Of a DNA stretch of 64,000 nt, positions 31,597 to 40,141 are shown piece by piece. Made by a program: the position numbers and the translations under genes. The DNA lies in contig NZ_SOAM01000001.1 in the NCBI RefSeq assembly GCF_004364555.1, positions 1,054,001 to 1,118,000 on the forward strand, read 5' to 3'. Source of the DNA: Amnibacterium kyonggiense (GTDB lineage: Bacteria > Actinomycetota > Actinomycetes > Actinomycetales > Microbacteriaceae). The notes below the pieces were generated by a model. It worked only from the letters and a program-made list of their open reading frames with translations, was not told the DNA's origin and searched no databases. Numbering within the stretch: position 1 is the first letter of the stretch; every line of letters begins with the position of its first letter.

Positions 31597-32607
31597 TCAG
31601 GCGGGCGGCGCCGTCGAGTCCCGGATCACGAGGCTCGTCGCGAGCTCGACGCGGCGGGCCGTGGGGGAGCCGTTCGGCTCCTGCAGCAGCATGCGGACCG
31701 CGGCCGCGCCGAGCTCCGAGATCGGCTGCCGCACGGTCGTGAGCGGCGGCGTCGCCCAGCCCGCCTCGGGCAGGTCGTCGAACCCGACGATGCTGAGGTC
31801 CTCCGGCACCCGGAGTCCGAGCTCCCGGGCGGCGTCGGCGATCCCGATCGCCATCAGGTCGCTGCACGCGAACATCGCGGTGGGCCGGTCGGGCCGCGCG
31901 AGGATCGGGGCCGCCGCGGCCCGGGCGTCGTGCCGTCGCCAGTCCGCCCAGTCGACCGCGACGACCGTGCCGTCCGGCACGGCCGCGACGCCGGAGCGGA
32001 AGCCGTCGAGGCGCGCCTGGCTGTAGAGGTGCGTGCGGCCGCCGCCGATGGCGGCGAACCGCCGGTGCCCGAGGCGCAGGAGGTGCTCCGCGGCACTGCG
32101 GCCGCCCTCCCAGTTGCTGACGCCGACGCTCGCCGCGTAGCCCGGGGCGCGGCTCATCGGGTCCATCAGCACGAACGGCTTGCCGGCGGCGTGCAGGACC
32201 TCGAGCTGGGCCGTCGTCGGGTCGACGAGGGTGATCACGGCGCCGGCCGAGCGGTGTCGCAGGACCCGCTGCACCCAGGCGCCGTCGCGGCGGGCGATGG
32301 TGAGCACGACGTCGTGGTCGGCCGCGGTGGCCGCGCCCTCGACGCCGCCGAGCGCCTCGTGGACCCAGCTGCCGTGCACGTCGCTGAGCACGAAGTCGAT
32401 CAGGGCGGCGCCGGACTCGCGCAGCCGCGCGCCGTGGCGCGGGACGTAGCCCGCCTCCTCCACGGCCGCCATGACCGCGCGCCGGGTGCGCAGCGAGACG
32501 TCGGTGCCGCCGCGGAGGACCTTCGACACCGTGGGCACGCTCGTGCCGGCCAGCACCGCGACGTCCGCGAGCGTGCGGCGCGCCGTCCGGTCGCGCGGTT
32601 CCTGCAT
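31597..32607 (-). CDS. LacI-family transcriptional regulator
   Basis: A 336-residue repressor. The HTH and hinge are TLADVAVLAGTSVPTVSKVLRGGTDVSLRTRRAVMAAVEEAGYVPRHGARLR (residues about 11-62). The rest is a periplasmic-binding-protein-like sensor domain ending in GFDDLPEAGWATPPLTTVRQP, a typical sugar-regulator end. Minus-strand TACGGT (32619-32614) is six bases before ATG 32607. It is divergent from the Tat lipoprotein gene, and the 173-base spacer carries two TTGCGCAA sites, so it probably controls that gene and itself in response to a sugar. Confidence 0.92.
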   Translation of the reverse strand: MQEPRDRTARRTLADVAVLAGTSVPTVSKVLRGGTDVSLRTRRAVMAAVEEAGYVPRHGARLRESGAALIDFVLSDVHGSWVHEALGGVEGAATAADHDVVLTIARRDGAWVQRVLRHRSAGAVITLVDPTTAQLEVLHAAGKPFVLMDPMSRAPGYAASVGVSNWEGGRSAAEHLLRLGHRRFAAIGGGRTHLYSQARLDGFRSGVAAVPDGTVVAVDWADWRRHDARAAAAPILARPDRPTAMFACSDLMAIGIADAARELGLRVPEDLSIVGFDDLPEAGWATPPLTTVRQPISELGAAAVRMLLQEPNGSPTARRVELATSLVIRDSTAPPA

Positions 32608-32635
32608 GGCCGCACCGTATCGGTTCGACCAGTTC

Positions 32636-32731
32636 TTGCGCAAAGAACCACATCGGCCGGCGGGTGCGCTTGCCATTCCGCATGCCGCCGTGCAGAGTCG
32701 GAGCGGATCAACCGGAACGGGACTTGCGCAA
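32636..32731. promoter_or_regulatory. Two TTGCGCAA operators between the LacI and binding-protein genes
   Basis: The perfect palindrome TTGCGCAA occurs at 32636-32643, inside the larger dyad GTTCTT-N5-AAGAAC (32632-32648), and again at 32724-32731. Centres are 88 bases apart. LacI-family sites have a central CG pair like these, and two spaced sites allow looping. The first lies beside the lacI promoter, the second about 50 bases before the binding-protein ATG. Confidence 0.7.
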
Positions 32732-32780
32732 TCAGGTCCGGCGATCGTCAGCAGAGCGGCTGACGGGAGAGGCGGCTGCA

Positions 32781-34079
32781 ATGGCGGGCGCAGACATCTC
32801 AAGGCGGACGTTCGCGGGGGTGGGCCTCGGCGCCGTCGCCGCTCTCGGGCTCGCCGCCTGCTCGTCGTCGAGCGGGGCGGGGTCGAAGGGGCCGCTCAAG
32901 TTCTGGAACATGCCCTGGGGCACGCCGGAATTCGCGAAGGTCGACCAGCAGATCACGGAGGCGTTCAAGCCGAAGAGCGGTCTGCCCGCGGCCACCTACC
33001 GGTCCGTGCAGTGGTCCGCCTTCAACCAGACGTTCTCGACCGCGGTCGCGTCGAACACCGGGCCCGCCGTGAGCAGCGGCGGCGGCACCCAGGCCTTCCA
33101 GTTCGCGAAGCAGGGCAAGATCGCGTACGCCGACGGCCTGCTCGACTCGTGGAAGAGCACCGGGCTCTACGACGACTTCCTCCCCGGCCTCCTCGACACG
33201 ATGAAGACGGCGAAGGGCTACGTCGCCGTCCCGTACCACGTCGATCTCCGCATCCTGTGGTACCGGAAGTCGCTGCTCCAGAAGGCGGGCGTCTCCGTGC
33301 CCACCGACTGGCAGTCGCACCTGGACGCCTGCGCCGCGCTGAAGAAGATCGGCGTCTACGGCTTCGGGCTGAGCGGCGGCGCGACCGGGAACGCGTTCCA
33401 GGCGTTCGTCGGCTGGATGATCAACAACGGCGGCGGCATCTTCGACGAGGAGCAGAAGCCGAACCTCGTCACGCCGGCGAACATCGAGGCGCTCGACTAC
33501 GCGCAGGAGCTGATCCGCAAGGGCTACGCGGACCCGCGCAGCAACGGCTACTCGACCGCGAACACGCAGGCGCAGTGGAAGGCCGGGAAGTTCGGCATGC
33601 AGGTGGAGGCCCCCGGCCTCGCGTCCCAGGTGGGCGGCACGGTCGGCCCGGACATGGCGGTGGGCGAGCCGCTCACGAGCCCGTCCGGCCAGAAGGGCGC
33701 GCTGTCCTTCCCGAACAACATCATGATGTACACGAACACCCCGAGCCAGAAGGACTCCGAGGCGTTCATGACCTACTACTACAAGAGCATGACGCCGCTC
33801 TGGACGAAGAACCTCGGGCTCGGCCTGCCGGTGCTGAAGTCGATCGCGGCGACGCCGGAGTTCCGTGCGGACGCGAACCTCGCGAAGATCGCCGACGCGT
33901 GGCAGCCGGTCGCGAAGACGTGGGCGGCGCCGGGCGGGGCCGCGCTGTTCGCGAACGTCGCGCTCGTCGACAGCACGCAGCCGATGACGATCTTCGGGCA
34001 GAACGTCATCGCCCTGAAGCCGCCGAAGACCGTGCTGCAGACGCTGCAGTCCTCGCTCGAGGCCGGGCTGAAGGGCTGA
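32781..34079 (+). CDS. Sugar ABC transporter binding lipoprotein with Tat signal (no permease genes nearby)
   Basis: A 432-residue extracellular solute-binding protein of family 1. The N-terminus ISRRTFAGVGLGAVAALGLAAC combines a twin-arginine export motif with a lipobox Cys near residue 29. KFWNMPWGTPEF opens the mature fold, with a hinge region VPYHVDLRILWYRKSLLQKAG. Proteins like this feed carbohydrates to MalFG-type permeases, yet no permease or ATPase gene is adjacent; the next gene is a convergent MFS sugar porter. GGGAGAGG lies about eight bases before ATG 32781. The divergent LacI protein is the likely regulator. Confidence 0.88.
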   Translation: MAGADISRRTFAGVGLGAVAALGLAACSSSSGAGSKGPLKFWNMPWGTPEFAKVDQQITEAFKPKSGLPAATYRSVQWSAFNQTFSTAVASNTGPAVSSGGGTQAFQFAKQGKIAYADGLLDSWKSTGLYDDFLPGLLDTMKTAKGYVAVPYHVDLRILWYRKSLLQKAGVSVPTDWQSHLDACAALKKIGVYGFGLSGGATGNAFQAFVGWMINNGGGIFDEEQKPNLVTPANIEALDYAQELIRKGYADPRSNGYSTANTQAQWKAGKFGMQVEAPGLASQVGGTVGPDMAVGEPLTSPSGQKGALSFPNNIMMYTNTPSQKDSEAFMTYYYKSMTPLWTKNLGLGLPVLKSIAATPEFRADANLAKIADAWQPVAKTWAAPGGAALFANVALVDSTQPMTIFGQNVIALKPPKTVLQTLQSSLEAGLKG

Positions 34080-34091
34080 CCCGCGGGCGCG

Positions 34092-34119
34092 GGAGGCGGC
34101 TCAGCTGCGAGCCGCCTCC
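34092..34119. terminator. Bidirectional terminator between binding protein and sugar porter
   Basis: Perfect 11-base arms GGAGGCGGCTC (34092-34102) and GAGCCGCCTCC (34109-34119) enclose the loop AGCTGC. It lies 12 bases after the binding-protein stop and includes the stop and last codons of the opposing porter gene. No clear T-tract on the plus strand beyond CTT. Confidence 0.7.
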
Positions 34120-35585
34120 TTCGCCGCGAGGCGTGCCTTCCGGCCGAACGCGAGGCCGCCCATGTCCTCGAGGCTGACGCCCTTCGTCTCCGGGATCAGG
34201 AAGAACACGAACAGCAGCGACACCAGCGCGAACAGCGTGTAGAGCCCGTAGGTGACGGGCAGCGACAGCTGGGACAGCGGCGGGAACGTCAGCGTCACCG
34301 CGAAGTTCGCGATCCACTGCGCCGCCGCGGCCACGCCGAGGGCCTTCGCGCGGATCCGGTTCGGGAACATCTCGCCGAGGAGCACCCAGACGAGCGGGCC
34401 CCACGTCGCGCCGAAGCAGATGACGAACAGGTTCGCGCCGATCAGCGCGACGACACCCCACGGGTTCGGCAGCGACACCGCGCCGTTCGCGCCGGTCTGC
34501 GCCTGGCTGAACGAGATCGCGACGGCGGCGAGCGCGATGGTCATGCCCGCCGAGCCGGCGAGCAGCATCGGCCGGCGGCCGACCTTGTCGACGATCGCGA
34601 TCGCGATGAAGGTGACGGCGACGTTGAGGACCGCGGAGAAGACCGAGATCGCGAACGAGTCCTTGAAGCCGACCGCGTTCCAGAGGGTCGTCGAGTAGTA
34701 GAAGATCACGTTGATCCCGACGAACTGCTGCAGCACGGAGAGCACGATCCCGGCCCAGACGACGGGCTGCAGGCCGAGCACGGGCCCGCGGAGGCTGCCC
34801 TTCTTCGCGTTCTCCTCGTCCTGCTCGATCGAGCGGCGGATGTCGCGGACCTCGTCGTCGATCACGTCGATCGGCGTGGTCTGTCGCAGCACCTCGCGCG
34901 CACCGCCCTCGTCCTGCTTCGCGAGCAGGTGGCGCGGCGACTCCGGCAGACGGAGGGCGATCACGCCGTAGGCGATCGACGGCACGACGCCGACGAGGAA
35001 CATCCAGCGCCAGGCCTCGAGGCCGAAGAGGAGCGTCTGGGATGCGCCGGTCGAGCCGTTGAAGCCGGCGAAGAGGGCGTCCGAGAGCAGCGCCGCGAAG
35101 ATGCCGACCGTGATCGCGAGCTGCTGGAGCGAGCCGAGGCGGCCGCGCACCGAGGCGGGCACGACCTCCGCGATGTACGTGGGGGAGACGACGGAGGCGA
35201 CGCCGATGCCGAGGCCGCCGACGATGCGCCAGAACATGAAGTCGCCGACGCCGAACGCGAGGCCGGCGCCGAGGGAGCTGACGAGGAACAGGATCGCGCC
35301 GACGAGCATCGTCCGGGTGCGGCCGAAGCGGTCCGCGATGCGGCCCGCGAGGTACGCGCCGACGGCGCAGCCGAGCAGGGCGACGGCGACCGCGAAGCCC
35401 TGCAGCGTCGCGGAGAGCTTGAAGTCCTTGCCGATCGCGTCGACCGCGCCGTTCACGACGGAGGAGTCGAAACCGAAGAGGAAGCCGCCCAGCGCGCCGG
35501 CGACCGCGAGACCCGTGACCTTGCGCCGGAGCCTCCCGGGCGCGGATGCGTCCGATCGCCGCTCGTGCTGCTGCGTGCCGCTCAT
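34101..35585 (-). CDS. Sugar-porter family MFS transporter (sugar:H+ symporter)
   Basis: A 494-residue membrane protein with 12 helices and all sugar-porter signatures: GGFLFGFDSSVVNGA in helix 1, GRIADRFGRTRTM and VSPTYIAEVVPASVRGRLGSLQQLAITVG in the first half, PESPRHLLAK before the central loop, QQFVGINVIFYYSTTLW in helix 7, DKVGRRPMLLAGS and PETKGVSLEDM at the end. It resembles XylE/GalP/AraE-type proton symporters; which sugar cannot be read from the sequence. It converges with the binding-protein gene, and the two may serve one sugar-uptake locus. Confidence 0.93.
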   Translation of the reverse strand: MSGTQQHERRSDASAPGRLRRKVTGLAVAGALGGFLFGFDSSVVNGAVDAIGKDFKLSATLQGFAVAVALLGCAVGAYLAGRIADRFGRTRTMLVGAILFLVSSLGAGLAFGVGDFMFWRIVGGLGIGVASVVSPTYIAEVVPASVRGRLGSLQQLAITVGIFAALLSDALFAGFNGSTGASQTLLFGLEAWRWMFLVGVVPSIAYGVIALRLPESPRHLLAKQDEGGAREVLRQTTPIDVIDDEVRDIRRSIEQDEENAKKGSLRGPVLGLQPVVWAGIVLSVLQQFVGINVIFYYSTTLWNAVGFKDSFAISVFSAVLNVAVTFIAIAIVDKVGRRPMLLAGSAGMTIALAAVAISFSQAQTGANGAVSLPNPWGVVALIGANLFVICFGATWGPLVWVLLGEMFPNRIRAKALGVAAAAQWIANFAVTLTFPPLSQLSLPVTYGLYTLFALVSLLFVFFLIPETKGVSLEDMGGLAFGRKARLAAKEAARS

Positions 35586-35722
35586 GTACTCGTCCAGACC
35601 GAGCGGCTCAGGACGGTGACGGAATCCGGTCGGGCCGCTGCGATGCGAATGGGTTCACTCGATCATCCGGATGTTGACCGAGAGCAACCTGTGTGCGGCC
35701 CGGGAGGCGGCCGCGATCGAGG

Positions 35723-37009
35723 TCAGGCGGTCGCGGCGGCGAGGGCCTGGTCGAGGTCCGCGAGGATGTCCTCCGGGTCCTCGATGCCGACGCTGATGCG
35801 GATCAGACCCGGCTGCACGCCGGCGTCGACGAGCTGCTGCTCGGAGAGCTGCGCGTGCGTCGTCGAGGCCGGGTGGATCACGAGCGTCTTCGCGTCGCCG
35901 ATGTTGGCGAGGTGGCTCGCGAGGTCGACGGACTCGATGAAGGTGCGGCCCGCGTCGCGCCCGCCCGTGATCCCGAACCCGAAGACGCTGCCCGGGCCCT
36001 TCGGCAGGTACTTCTGCGCCCGGTCGAAGTGGTGGTGGCCCGGCAGGCCCGGCCAGTTCACGTACTCGACGCGGTCGTCGGCCTCCAGCCACTCCGCAAC
36101 GATCCGCGCGTTGTCCACGTGCGCCTGCATCCGGAACGGCAGCGTCTCCACGCCGAGCGAGAGCAGGAACGCGGAGTGCGGGGCGAGCGCCGGCCCGATG
36201 TCGCGCAGCTGCTCGGCGCGGAGGCGGGTGAGGAAGGCGTACTCGCCGAAGTTCCCCTGCCACTCGAGGCCGCCGTACGAGGGGACCGGGCCCTCGAAGA
36301 GCGGGAAGCGCTCGCCGCCCCAGTGGAACCGGCCGGACTCCGCGACGACGCCGCCGAGCGTCGTGCCCTGGCCGCCGAGGAACTTGGTGGCCGAGTGCGT
36401 GACGATGTCCGCGCCCCACTCCATCGGCCGGACGAGGTACGGCGTCGAGACCGTGGAGTCGATCATCAGCGGCACCCCGGCGGCGTGCGCGACGTCCGCG
36501 AGGCCCTCGATGTCCGCGACGTCGCCCGACGGGTTCGCGACCGTCTCCGCGAAGACGACCTTCGTGCGGTCGGTGATCGCGGCGGCGTAGGCCTCGGGAT
36601 CGCTCGACGCCACGAACGTCGTCTCGACGCCGAAGCGGCGGAGCGTCACGTCGAGCTGGGTGAGCGAGCCGCCGTAGAGGTTGGCCGAGGCGACGACGTG
36701 GTCGCCCTGCCCGGCCAGCGAGGCGAAGGCGATGTACTGCGCGCCGAGCCCGGAGGCCGTCGCGACCGCGCCGAGCGCGCCCTCGAGGCTCGCGATGCGC
36801 TCCTCGAACGAGGCGACCGTCGGGTTCGCGAGGCGGCTGTAGATGTTCCCGTACTTCTGCAGCGCGAACCGGGCCGCCGCGTCGTCGGCGTCGTCGAACA
36901 CGAAGGCGCTCGTCTGGTAGATCGGCACCGCCCGGGCCCCGGTCGTCGGATCCGGGATGTTCCCGGCGTGGATCGCCCTCGTGCGGAACCCGTACTCGCG
37001 GTCGGCCAT
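35723..37009 (-). CDS. metY: O-acetylhomoserine sulfhydrylase
   Basis: A 428-residue PLP enzyme of the Cys/Met metabolism family that makes homocysteine from O-acetylhomoserine and sulfide. RAIHAGNIPDPTTGARAVPIYQTSAFVFDD opens it, with SRLANPTVASFEERIASLEGA, the Tyr in NLYGGS and the PLP-lysine segment HSATKFLGGQGTTLGG (Lys about residue 212), then LIRISVGIEDPEDILADLDQAL. The length (over 420) and the long middle insertion fit MetY rather than MetB/MetZ. Minus-strand TAGCGT (37021-37016) six bases before ATG 37009 marks a leaderless start. No riboswitch is seen in the short upstream space. Confidence 0.93.
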   Translation of the reverse strand: MADREYGFRTRAIHAGNIPDPTTGARAVPIYQTSAFVFDDADDAAARFALQKYGNIYSRLANPTVASFEERIASLEGALGAVATASGLGAQYIAFASLAGQGDHVVASANLYGGSLTQLDVTLRRFGVETTFVASSDPEAYAAAITDRTKVVFAETVANPSGDVADIEGLADVAHAAGVPLMIDSTVSTPYLVRPMEWGADIVTHSATKFLGGQGTTLGGVVAESGRFHWGGERFPLFEGPVPSYGGLEWQGNFGEYAFLTRLRAEQLRDIGPALAPHSAFLLSLGVETLPFRMQAHVDNARIVAEWLEADDRVEYVNWPGLPGHHHFDRAQKYLPKGPGSVFGFGITGGRDAGRTFIESVDLASHLANIGDAKTLVIHPASTTHAQLSEQQLVDAGVQPGLIRISVGIEDPEDILADLDQALAAATA

Positions 37010-37069
37010 GCCCCGACGCTACCGGCGGCGTCCTGCGCCCCAGCGCCGCATGACGGCCCGCGACAGGTC

Positions 37070-37128
37070 GGTTCTCGGATACGGAGATCCGCGGCGCGGA
37101 GCGTCCCGGATCTCCGTATCCGAGAACC
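37070..37128. repeat. Long perfect hairpin, family 1 copy A
   Basis: Two 22-base arms (37070-37091 and 37107-37128) pair without mismatch around a 15-base loop CGGCGCGGAGCGTCC. Key words in the left arm are CTCGGATACGGAGATCC. It lies ten bases beyond the stop of the isochorismatase-like gene on the minus strand and 61 bases upstream of metY, so it can terminate the former. A second copy is at 62573-62629. Confidence 0.85.
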
Positions 37129-37137
37129 CGGGCGGGA

Positions 37138-37749
37138 TCAGGCGCGGGCGGGCTCCGTCGCGGCCCAGAGGTTCGCGGGCGGCAGGGCCTCGCCCGCCGT
37201 GACTGCGGCGACCCAGGCGTCCGTCGGGGCGACCGAGACGAATCCCGCGCCGAGCACGACCAGGGTGCGCTCGTGGACCTCCCGCGCGGAGAGCGTGCCG
37301 GCCGGCGACGTCAGCGGGAGCGTGCCCGTCGCGTCGGAGAGGAACTCCACGGCGAGGCCGAGGTCGGCGGCGTCGCGGGACGTGGACTCGTCGCAGTGCT
37401 GGGTCATGAACCCCGCGATCGCGAGCGTGTCGACGTCCCGCTCCTCGAGCCACGCGGCGAGATGCGTGCCCGCGAAGCAGGAGACCTCGCGCTTGACCAT
37501 CAGCAGGTCGTGGGCCGCGTCGGCGACGACGTCGTGCAGCTCGGCGCCGCGCGAGCCCTCGGCGAAGACGGGGGAGTCGGCCGCGTCGACGTGGCGCACG
37601 AGCACGACCGGCACGCCCGCCCCGTGCGCGGCCTCCACCGCAGCCTTGATGTTCGGGAGGCTCTGCTCGAGGGGCGGATACGCGATCGGGAGGTTCCCGT
37701 CCACGTACTCGCGCTGGACGTCGATCACGAGCAGGGCGCGGTTCGGCAC
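37138..37749 (-). CDS. Isochorismatase-family cysteine hydrolase
   Basis: A 203-residue protein with the full nicotinamidase-type catalytic set: Asp10 (LLVIDVQREY), Lys86 (MVKREVSCF) and Cys119 (AGFMTQHCDEST). Such enzymes hydrolyse amides such as nicotinamide, N-carbamoyl compounds or ureides; the MTQHCD context does not identify which. The GTG at 37749 is preceded by minus-strand TAGCCT (37761-37756) exactly six bases upstream, so translation is probably leaderless. The gene is divergent from the DEAD-box helicase and followed by the long hairpin at 37070-37128. Confidence 0.88.
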   Translation of the reverse strand: MPNRALLVIDVQREYVDGNLPIAYPPLEQSLPNIKAAVEAAHGAGVPVVLVRHVDAADSPVFAEGSRGAELHDVVADAAHDLLMVKREVSCFAGTHLAAWLEERDVDTLAIAGFMTQHCDESTSRDAADLGLAVEFLSDATGTLPLTSPAGTLSAREVHERTLVVLGAGFVSVAPTDAWVAAVTAGEALPPANLWAATEPARA

Positions 37750-37770
37750 GGGTCGAGGCTAGTCATTTGC

Positions 37771-37934
37771 TATCCTGACCAGGCGTCCGTCCCGGACGTG
37801 AGCGTCGAAGCGCACCCTTTCTCCCGCCCGTGGTCGACACGGCCGGTCGAGACGGTGCCGCTCGCGGCGCGTCCTGGTGCACCGTCCGCACCGCCGCCGC
37901 GGCCCGACGCCGCCATCGAACAGAGAGCTTCTCC
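37771..37934 (+). promoter_or_regulatory. Promoter and long 5' leader of the DEAD-box helicase gene
   Basis: TATCCT (37771-37776) is a good -10 element; transcription from about 37783 would give a leader of roughly 150 bases, unusual in a window full of leaderless genes. The predicted transcript opens with a hairpin, CGTCCG (37784-37789) against CGGACG (37793-37798), and contains further GC-rich inverted segments. GAGAG about eight bases before the TTG at 37935 may be the ribosome-binding site. Confidence 0.5.
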
Positions 37935-39506
37935 TTGTCTGCAACCTCCTTCGGCGCGCTCGGCGTGCCCGCCTCGCTCCTCCCGGCCCTCGACGCGGCC
38001 GGCATCACGGAGCCGTTCCCCATCCAGACCGCGACGCTGCCGGACAGCCTCGCGGGCCGCGACGTGCTCGGCCGCGGCCGCACGGGCAGCGGCAAGACGC
38101 TCGCCTTCGCGCTGCCGCTCGTCGCGCGCCTGCAGGGCGGTCAGCGCCGCTCCGGCCGGCCGCGCGGCCTCGTGCTCGCGCCGACCCGCGAGCTCGCGAC
38201 CCAGATCGCCGCCGTCGTGCAGCCGCTCGCCGCAGCCGCCGGGATGACCGTCACGACCGTCTTCGGCGGGGTCTCCCAGAACCCGCAGGTCGCCGCGCTC
38301 CGCGCCGGCGTGGACATCCTCGTCGCCTGCCCCGGCCGCCTCGAGGACCTGCTCGGGCAGCGGGCGCTCACGCTCGAGGGCGTCGAGATCACCGTGCTCG
38401 ACGAGGCCGACCACATGGCCGACATGGGCTTCCTCCCCGGCGTCACGCGGCTGCTCGCCGCGACGCCGGCGGGCGGCCAGCGCCTCCTGTTCTCGGCGAC
38501 GCTCGACAACGGCGTGGACAAGCTCGTCAAGCGCTTCCTCTCGAACCCGGTGACGCACTCCGTCGACGACGGCAAGCCCGCCGTCGAGACGATGTCGCAC
38601 GCCGTGCTCGAGGTGAAGGACGCGGACGGCAAGCGCGAGGTGATGGAGGCGCTCGCCGGAGGCACCGACCGCCGCATCCTCTTCGTCCGGACCAAGCACG
38701 TCGCCAAGCGGATCGCCAAGCAGCTGACCGCCGCGGGCATCCCCGCCGCCGACCTGCAGGGCAACCTCTCGCAGAACGCGCGCGAGCGGAACCTCGCCGC
38801 GTTCTCCTCCGGCGCCATCAAGGTGCTCGTCGCGACCGACGTCGCGGCCCGCGGGGTGCACGTCGACGACGTCGCGCTCGTGATCCACGTCGACCCGCCC
38901 ACCGAGCACAAGGCGTACCTGCACCGCTCCGGTCGCACCGCGCGCGCCGGCGCCGCGGGCACGGTCGTGACGCTCGTGCTGCCGGAGCAGCGCCGCGAGG
39001 TCGCTCAGCTCCTCCGCGCCGCGGGCGTCGCCGCGAGCCCTGTGCAGGTCACCGCGAGCTCCGCCGCCGTCACCGAGCTCGTCGGCGAGGTCGCGCCGAA
39101 GGTCGCTCCCGCGCCGGTCGTCGCACAGCCGCAGCAGCAGCCCCGCAAGCCGAAGGCGGACCGCCCGGCGGGCGGCGAGCGCCGCGGCGGCGCCCAGCCC
39201 GCCCGCGGGCGCGGCGGCGAGTCCGCCGGCCGCGGTCGCGGCCAGGGCGGCGAGCCCCGTCGTGCGGGCGCAGCCGGTGAGGGGCGCGGTTCGGGCGGCG
39301 GTCGCCGCGGCGGCGCGTCGACCGGCGGCAGCGGGGCACGGCGCGGCGGCGCCTCCGGTGGCGCCGCACCCGTCCGCTTCTCGACCTCCACCGGCTCGCC
39401 GGCCGGGTCGGCCTGGGCGTCCTTCAGCGAGCGCGACAGCGCCCCGGCCCCGCGCCGCGGCAGCCGTCGTGCGGGACGCGAGGGCGGTCGCCCCGACCCC
39501 CGCTGA
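37935..39506 (+). CDS. DEAD-box ATP-dependent RNA helicase with Gly/Arg-rich tail
   Basis: About 523 residues from a probable TTG start. The Q motif region is SFGALGVPASLLPALDAAGITEPFPIQ. It is followed by GRTGSGKT (motif I), PTRELA, VLDEAD (motif II), FSATL (III), ILFVRTKHVAKRIAKQL, VATDVAARGVHV (V) and HRSGRTARAG (VI). The last 120 residues are low-complexity Gly/Arg/Ala (RGGESAGRGRGQGG), an RNA-binding tail as in cold-shock and ribosome-assembly helicases. The start was placed at TTG 37935 because homology begins just after it; an in-frame GTG at 37830 would add 35 residues that look like untranslated leader. Confidence 0.88.
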   Translation: MSATSFGALGVPASLLPALDAAGITEPFPIQTATLPDSLAGRDVLGRGRTGSGKTLAFALPLVARLQGGQRRSGRPRGLVLAPTRELATQIAAVVQPLAAAAGMTVTTVFGGVSQNPQVAALRAGVDILVACPGRLEDLLGQRALTLEGVEITVLDEADHMADMGFLPGVTRLLAATPAGGQRLLFSATLDNGVDKLVKRFLSNPVTHSVDDGKPAVETMSHAVLEVKDADGKREVMEALAGGTDRRILFVRTKHVAKRIAKQLTAAGIPAADLQGNLSQNARERNLAAFSSGAIKVLVATDVAARGVHVDDVALVIHVDPPTEHKAYLHRSGRTARAGAAGTVVTLVLPEQRREVAQLLRAAGVAASPVQVTASSAAVTELVGEVAPKVAPAPVVAQPQQQPRKPKADRPAGGERRGGAQPARGRGGESAGRGRGQGGEPRRAGAAGEGRGSGGGRRGGASTGGSGARRGGASGGAAPVRFSTSTGSPAGSAWASFSERDSAPAPRRGSRRAGREGGRPDPR

Positions 39507-39557
39507 GCACATTCCTCGTTCTGTAGGACGGCGCGTCCTGCAGAACGAAGAATGCGC
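39507..39557. terminator. Hairpin after DEAD-box helicase (family 2, near-perfect palindrome)
   Basis: The 24-base arms 39507-39530 and 39534-39557 pair with two mismatches and one G-T pair around a three-base loop GCG. The core is CGTTCTGTAGGACG against CGTCCTGCAGAACG, and both ends carry ATTC/GAATG. It begins at the base after the helicase stop codon and ends five bases before the stop of the converging GNAT gene, so it can serve both. Confidence 0.75.
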
Positions 39558-39562
39558 GGGGC

Positions 39563-40078
39563 TCAGACCTCGAACCAGTAGCGGCGCTTGCCGTTGCGGG
39601 AGTCCTCGTAGGCGCCGCCGACGCGCTCGATGACGGTGCGGGAGCCGACGTTGTCCTCGTCGCACGTGACGAGGACGCGGTCGACGCCGAGGTCCTTCGC
39701 GATCGGCAGCGCCGCGCGGAGGGCCTCGGTCGCGTGCCCGCGGCGCCGTGCCGACGGCCGCACGCTGTAGCCGATGTGCCCGCCCTCCTCGAGCAGGTAG
39801 GGCGTCAGCCGGTGCCGGATCTGCAGGAATCCGACGAACTCGCCGCCGTGCACGATCCACAGCGCGGTCGCGGGTACGCGATCGGCCGCTCGGGGCGTCT
39901 CCTCGAGCGCGTCCGCGCGCAGCCGCTCGACCATGGCGGCGAACGCGTCCTGGTGGGTCAGCGTCGCGACGTCCTCGAGCAGGTCGCTCCCGCCGTCCTT
40001 GTGCTGACCGCCGAACTCGGCCACGCCCACGATCCAGGAGGCGTGGTAGCGGACGTCCGGACGCACGAGCTCGGTCAT
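39563..40078 (-). CDS. GNAT acetyltransferase
   Basis: A 171-residue acetyltransferase. LWIVHGGEFVGFLQIRHRLTPYLLEEGGHIGYSVRPSARRRGHATEALRAALPIAKDLGVDRVLVTCDEDNVGSRTVIERVGG contains the acetyl-CoA pyrophosphate loop and the C-terminal motif, close to the Bacillus YkkB/predicted-acetyltransferase group (COG3981). Minus-strand GAGACT lies six bases before ATG 40078, so the transcript is probably leaderless. The target is unknown. Confidence 0.88.
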   Translation of the reverse strand: MTELVRPDVRYHASWIVGVAEFGGQHKDGGSDLLEDVATLTHQDAFAAMVERLRADALEETPRAADRVPATALWIVHGGEFVGFLQIRHRLTPYLLEEGGHIGYSVRPSARRRGHATEALRAALPIAKDLGVDRVLVTCDEDNVGSRTVIERVGGAYEDSRNGKRRYWFEV

Positions 40079-40141
40079 CGTCCCAGTCTCCTCCGCATGC
40101 TGCTCGCGGAATAGACGTCGCCGGGCGGGGTTGGTGGAGGC

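Noticed and set aside
37010-37069. A SAM-type riboswitch in front of metY
   Set aside because: The upstream space is only 61 bases before the hairpin, the start fits a leaderless promoter, and no riboswitch core is visible.
37830-37934. An N-terminal extension of the DEAD-box helicase from GTG 37830
   Set aside because: The 35 extra residues are Arg/Ala-rich and unlike helicase starts; homology begins right after TTG 37935.
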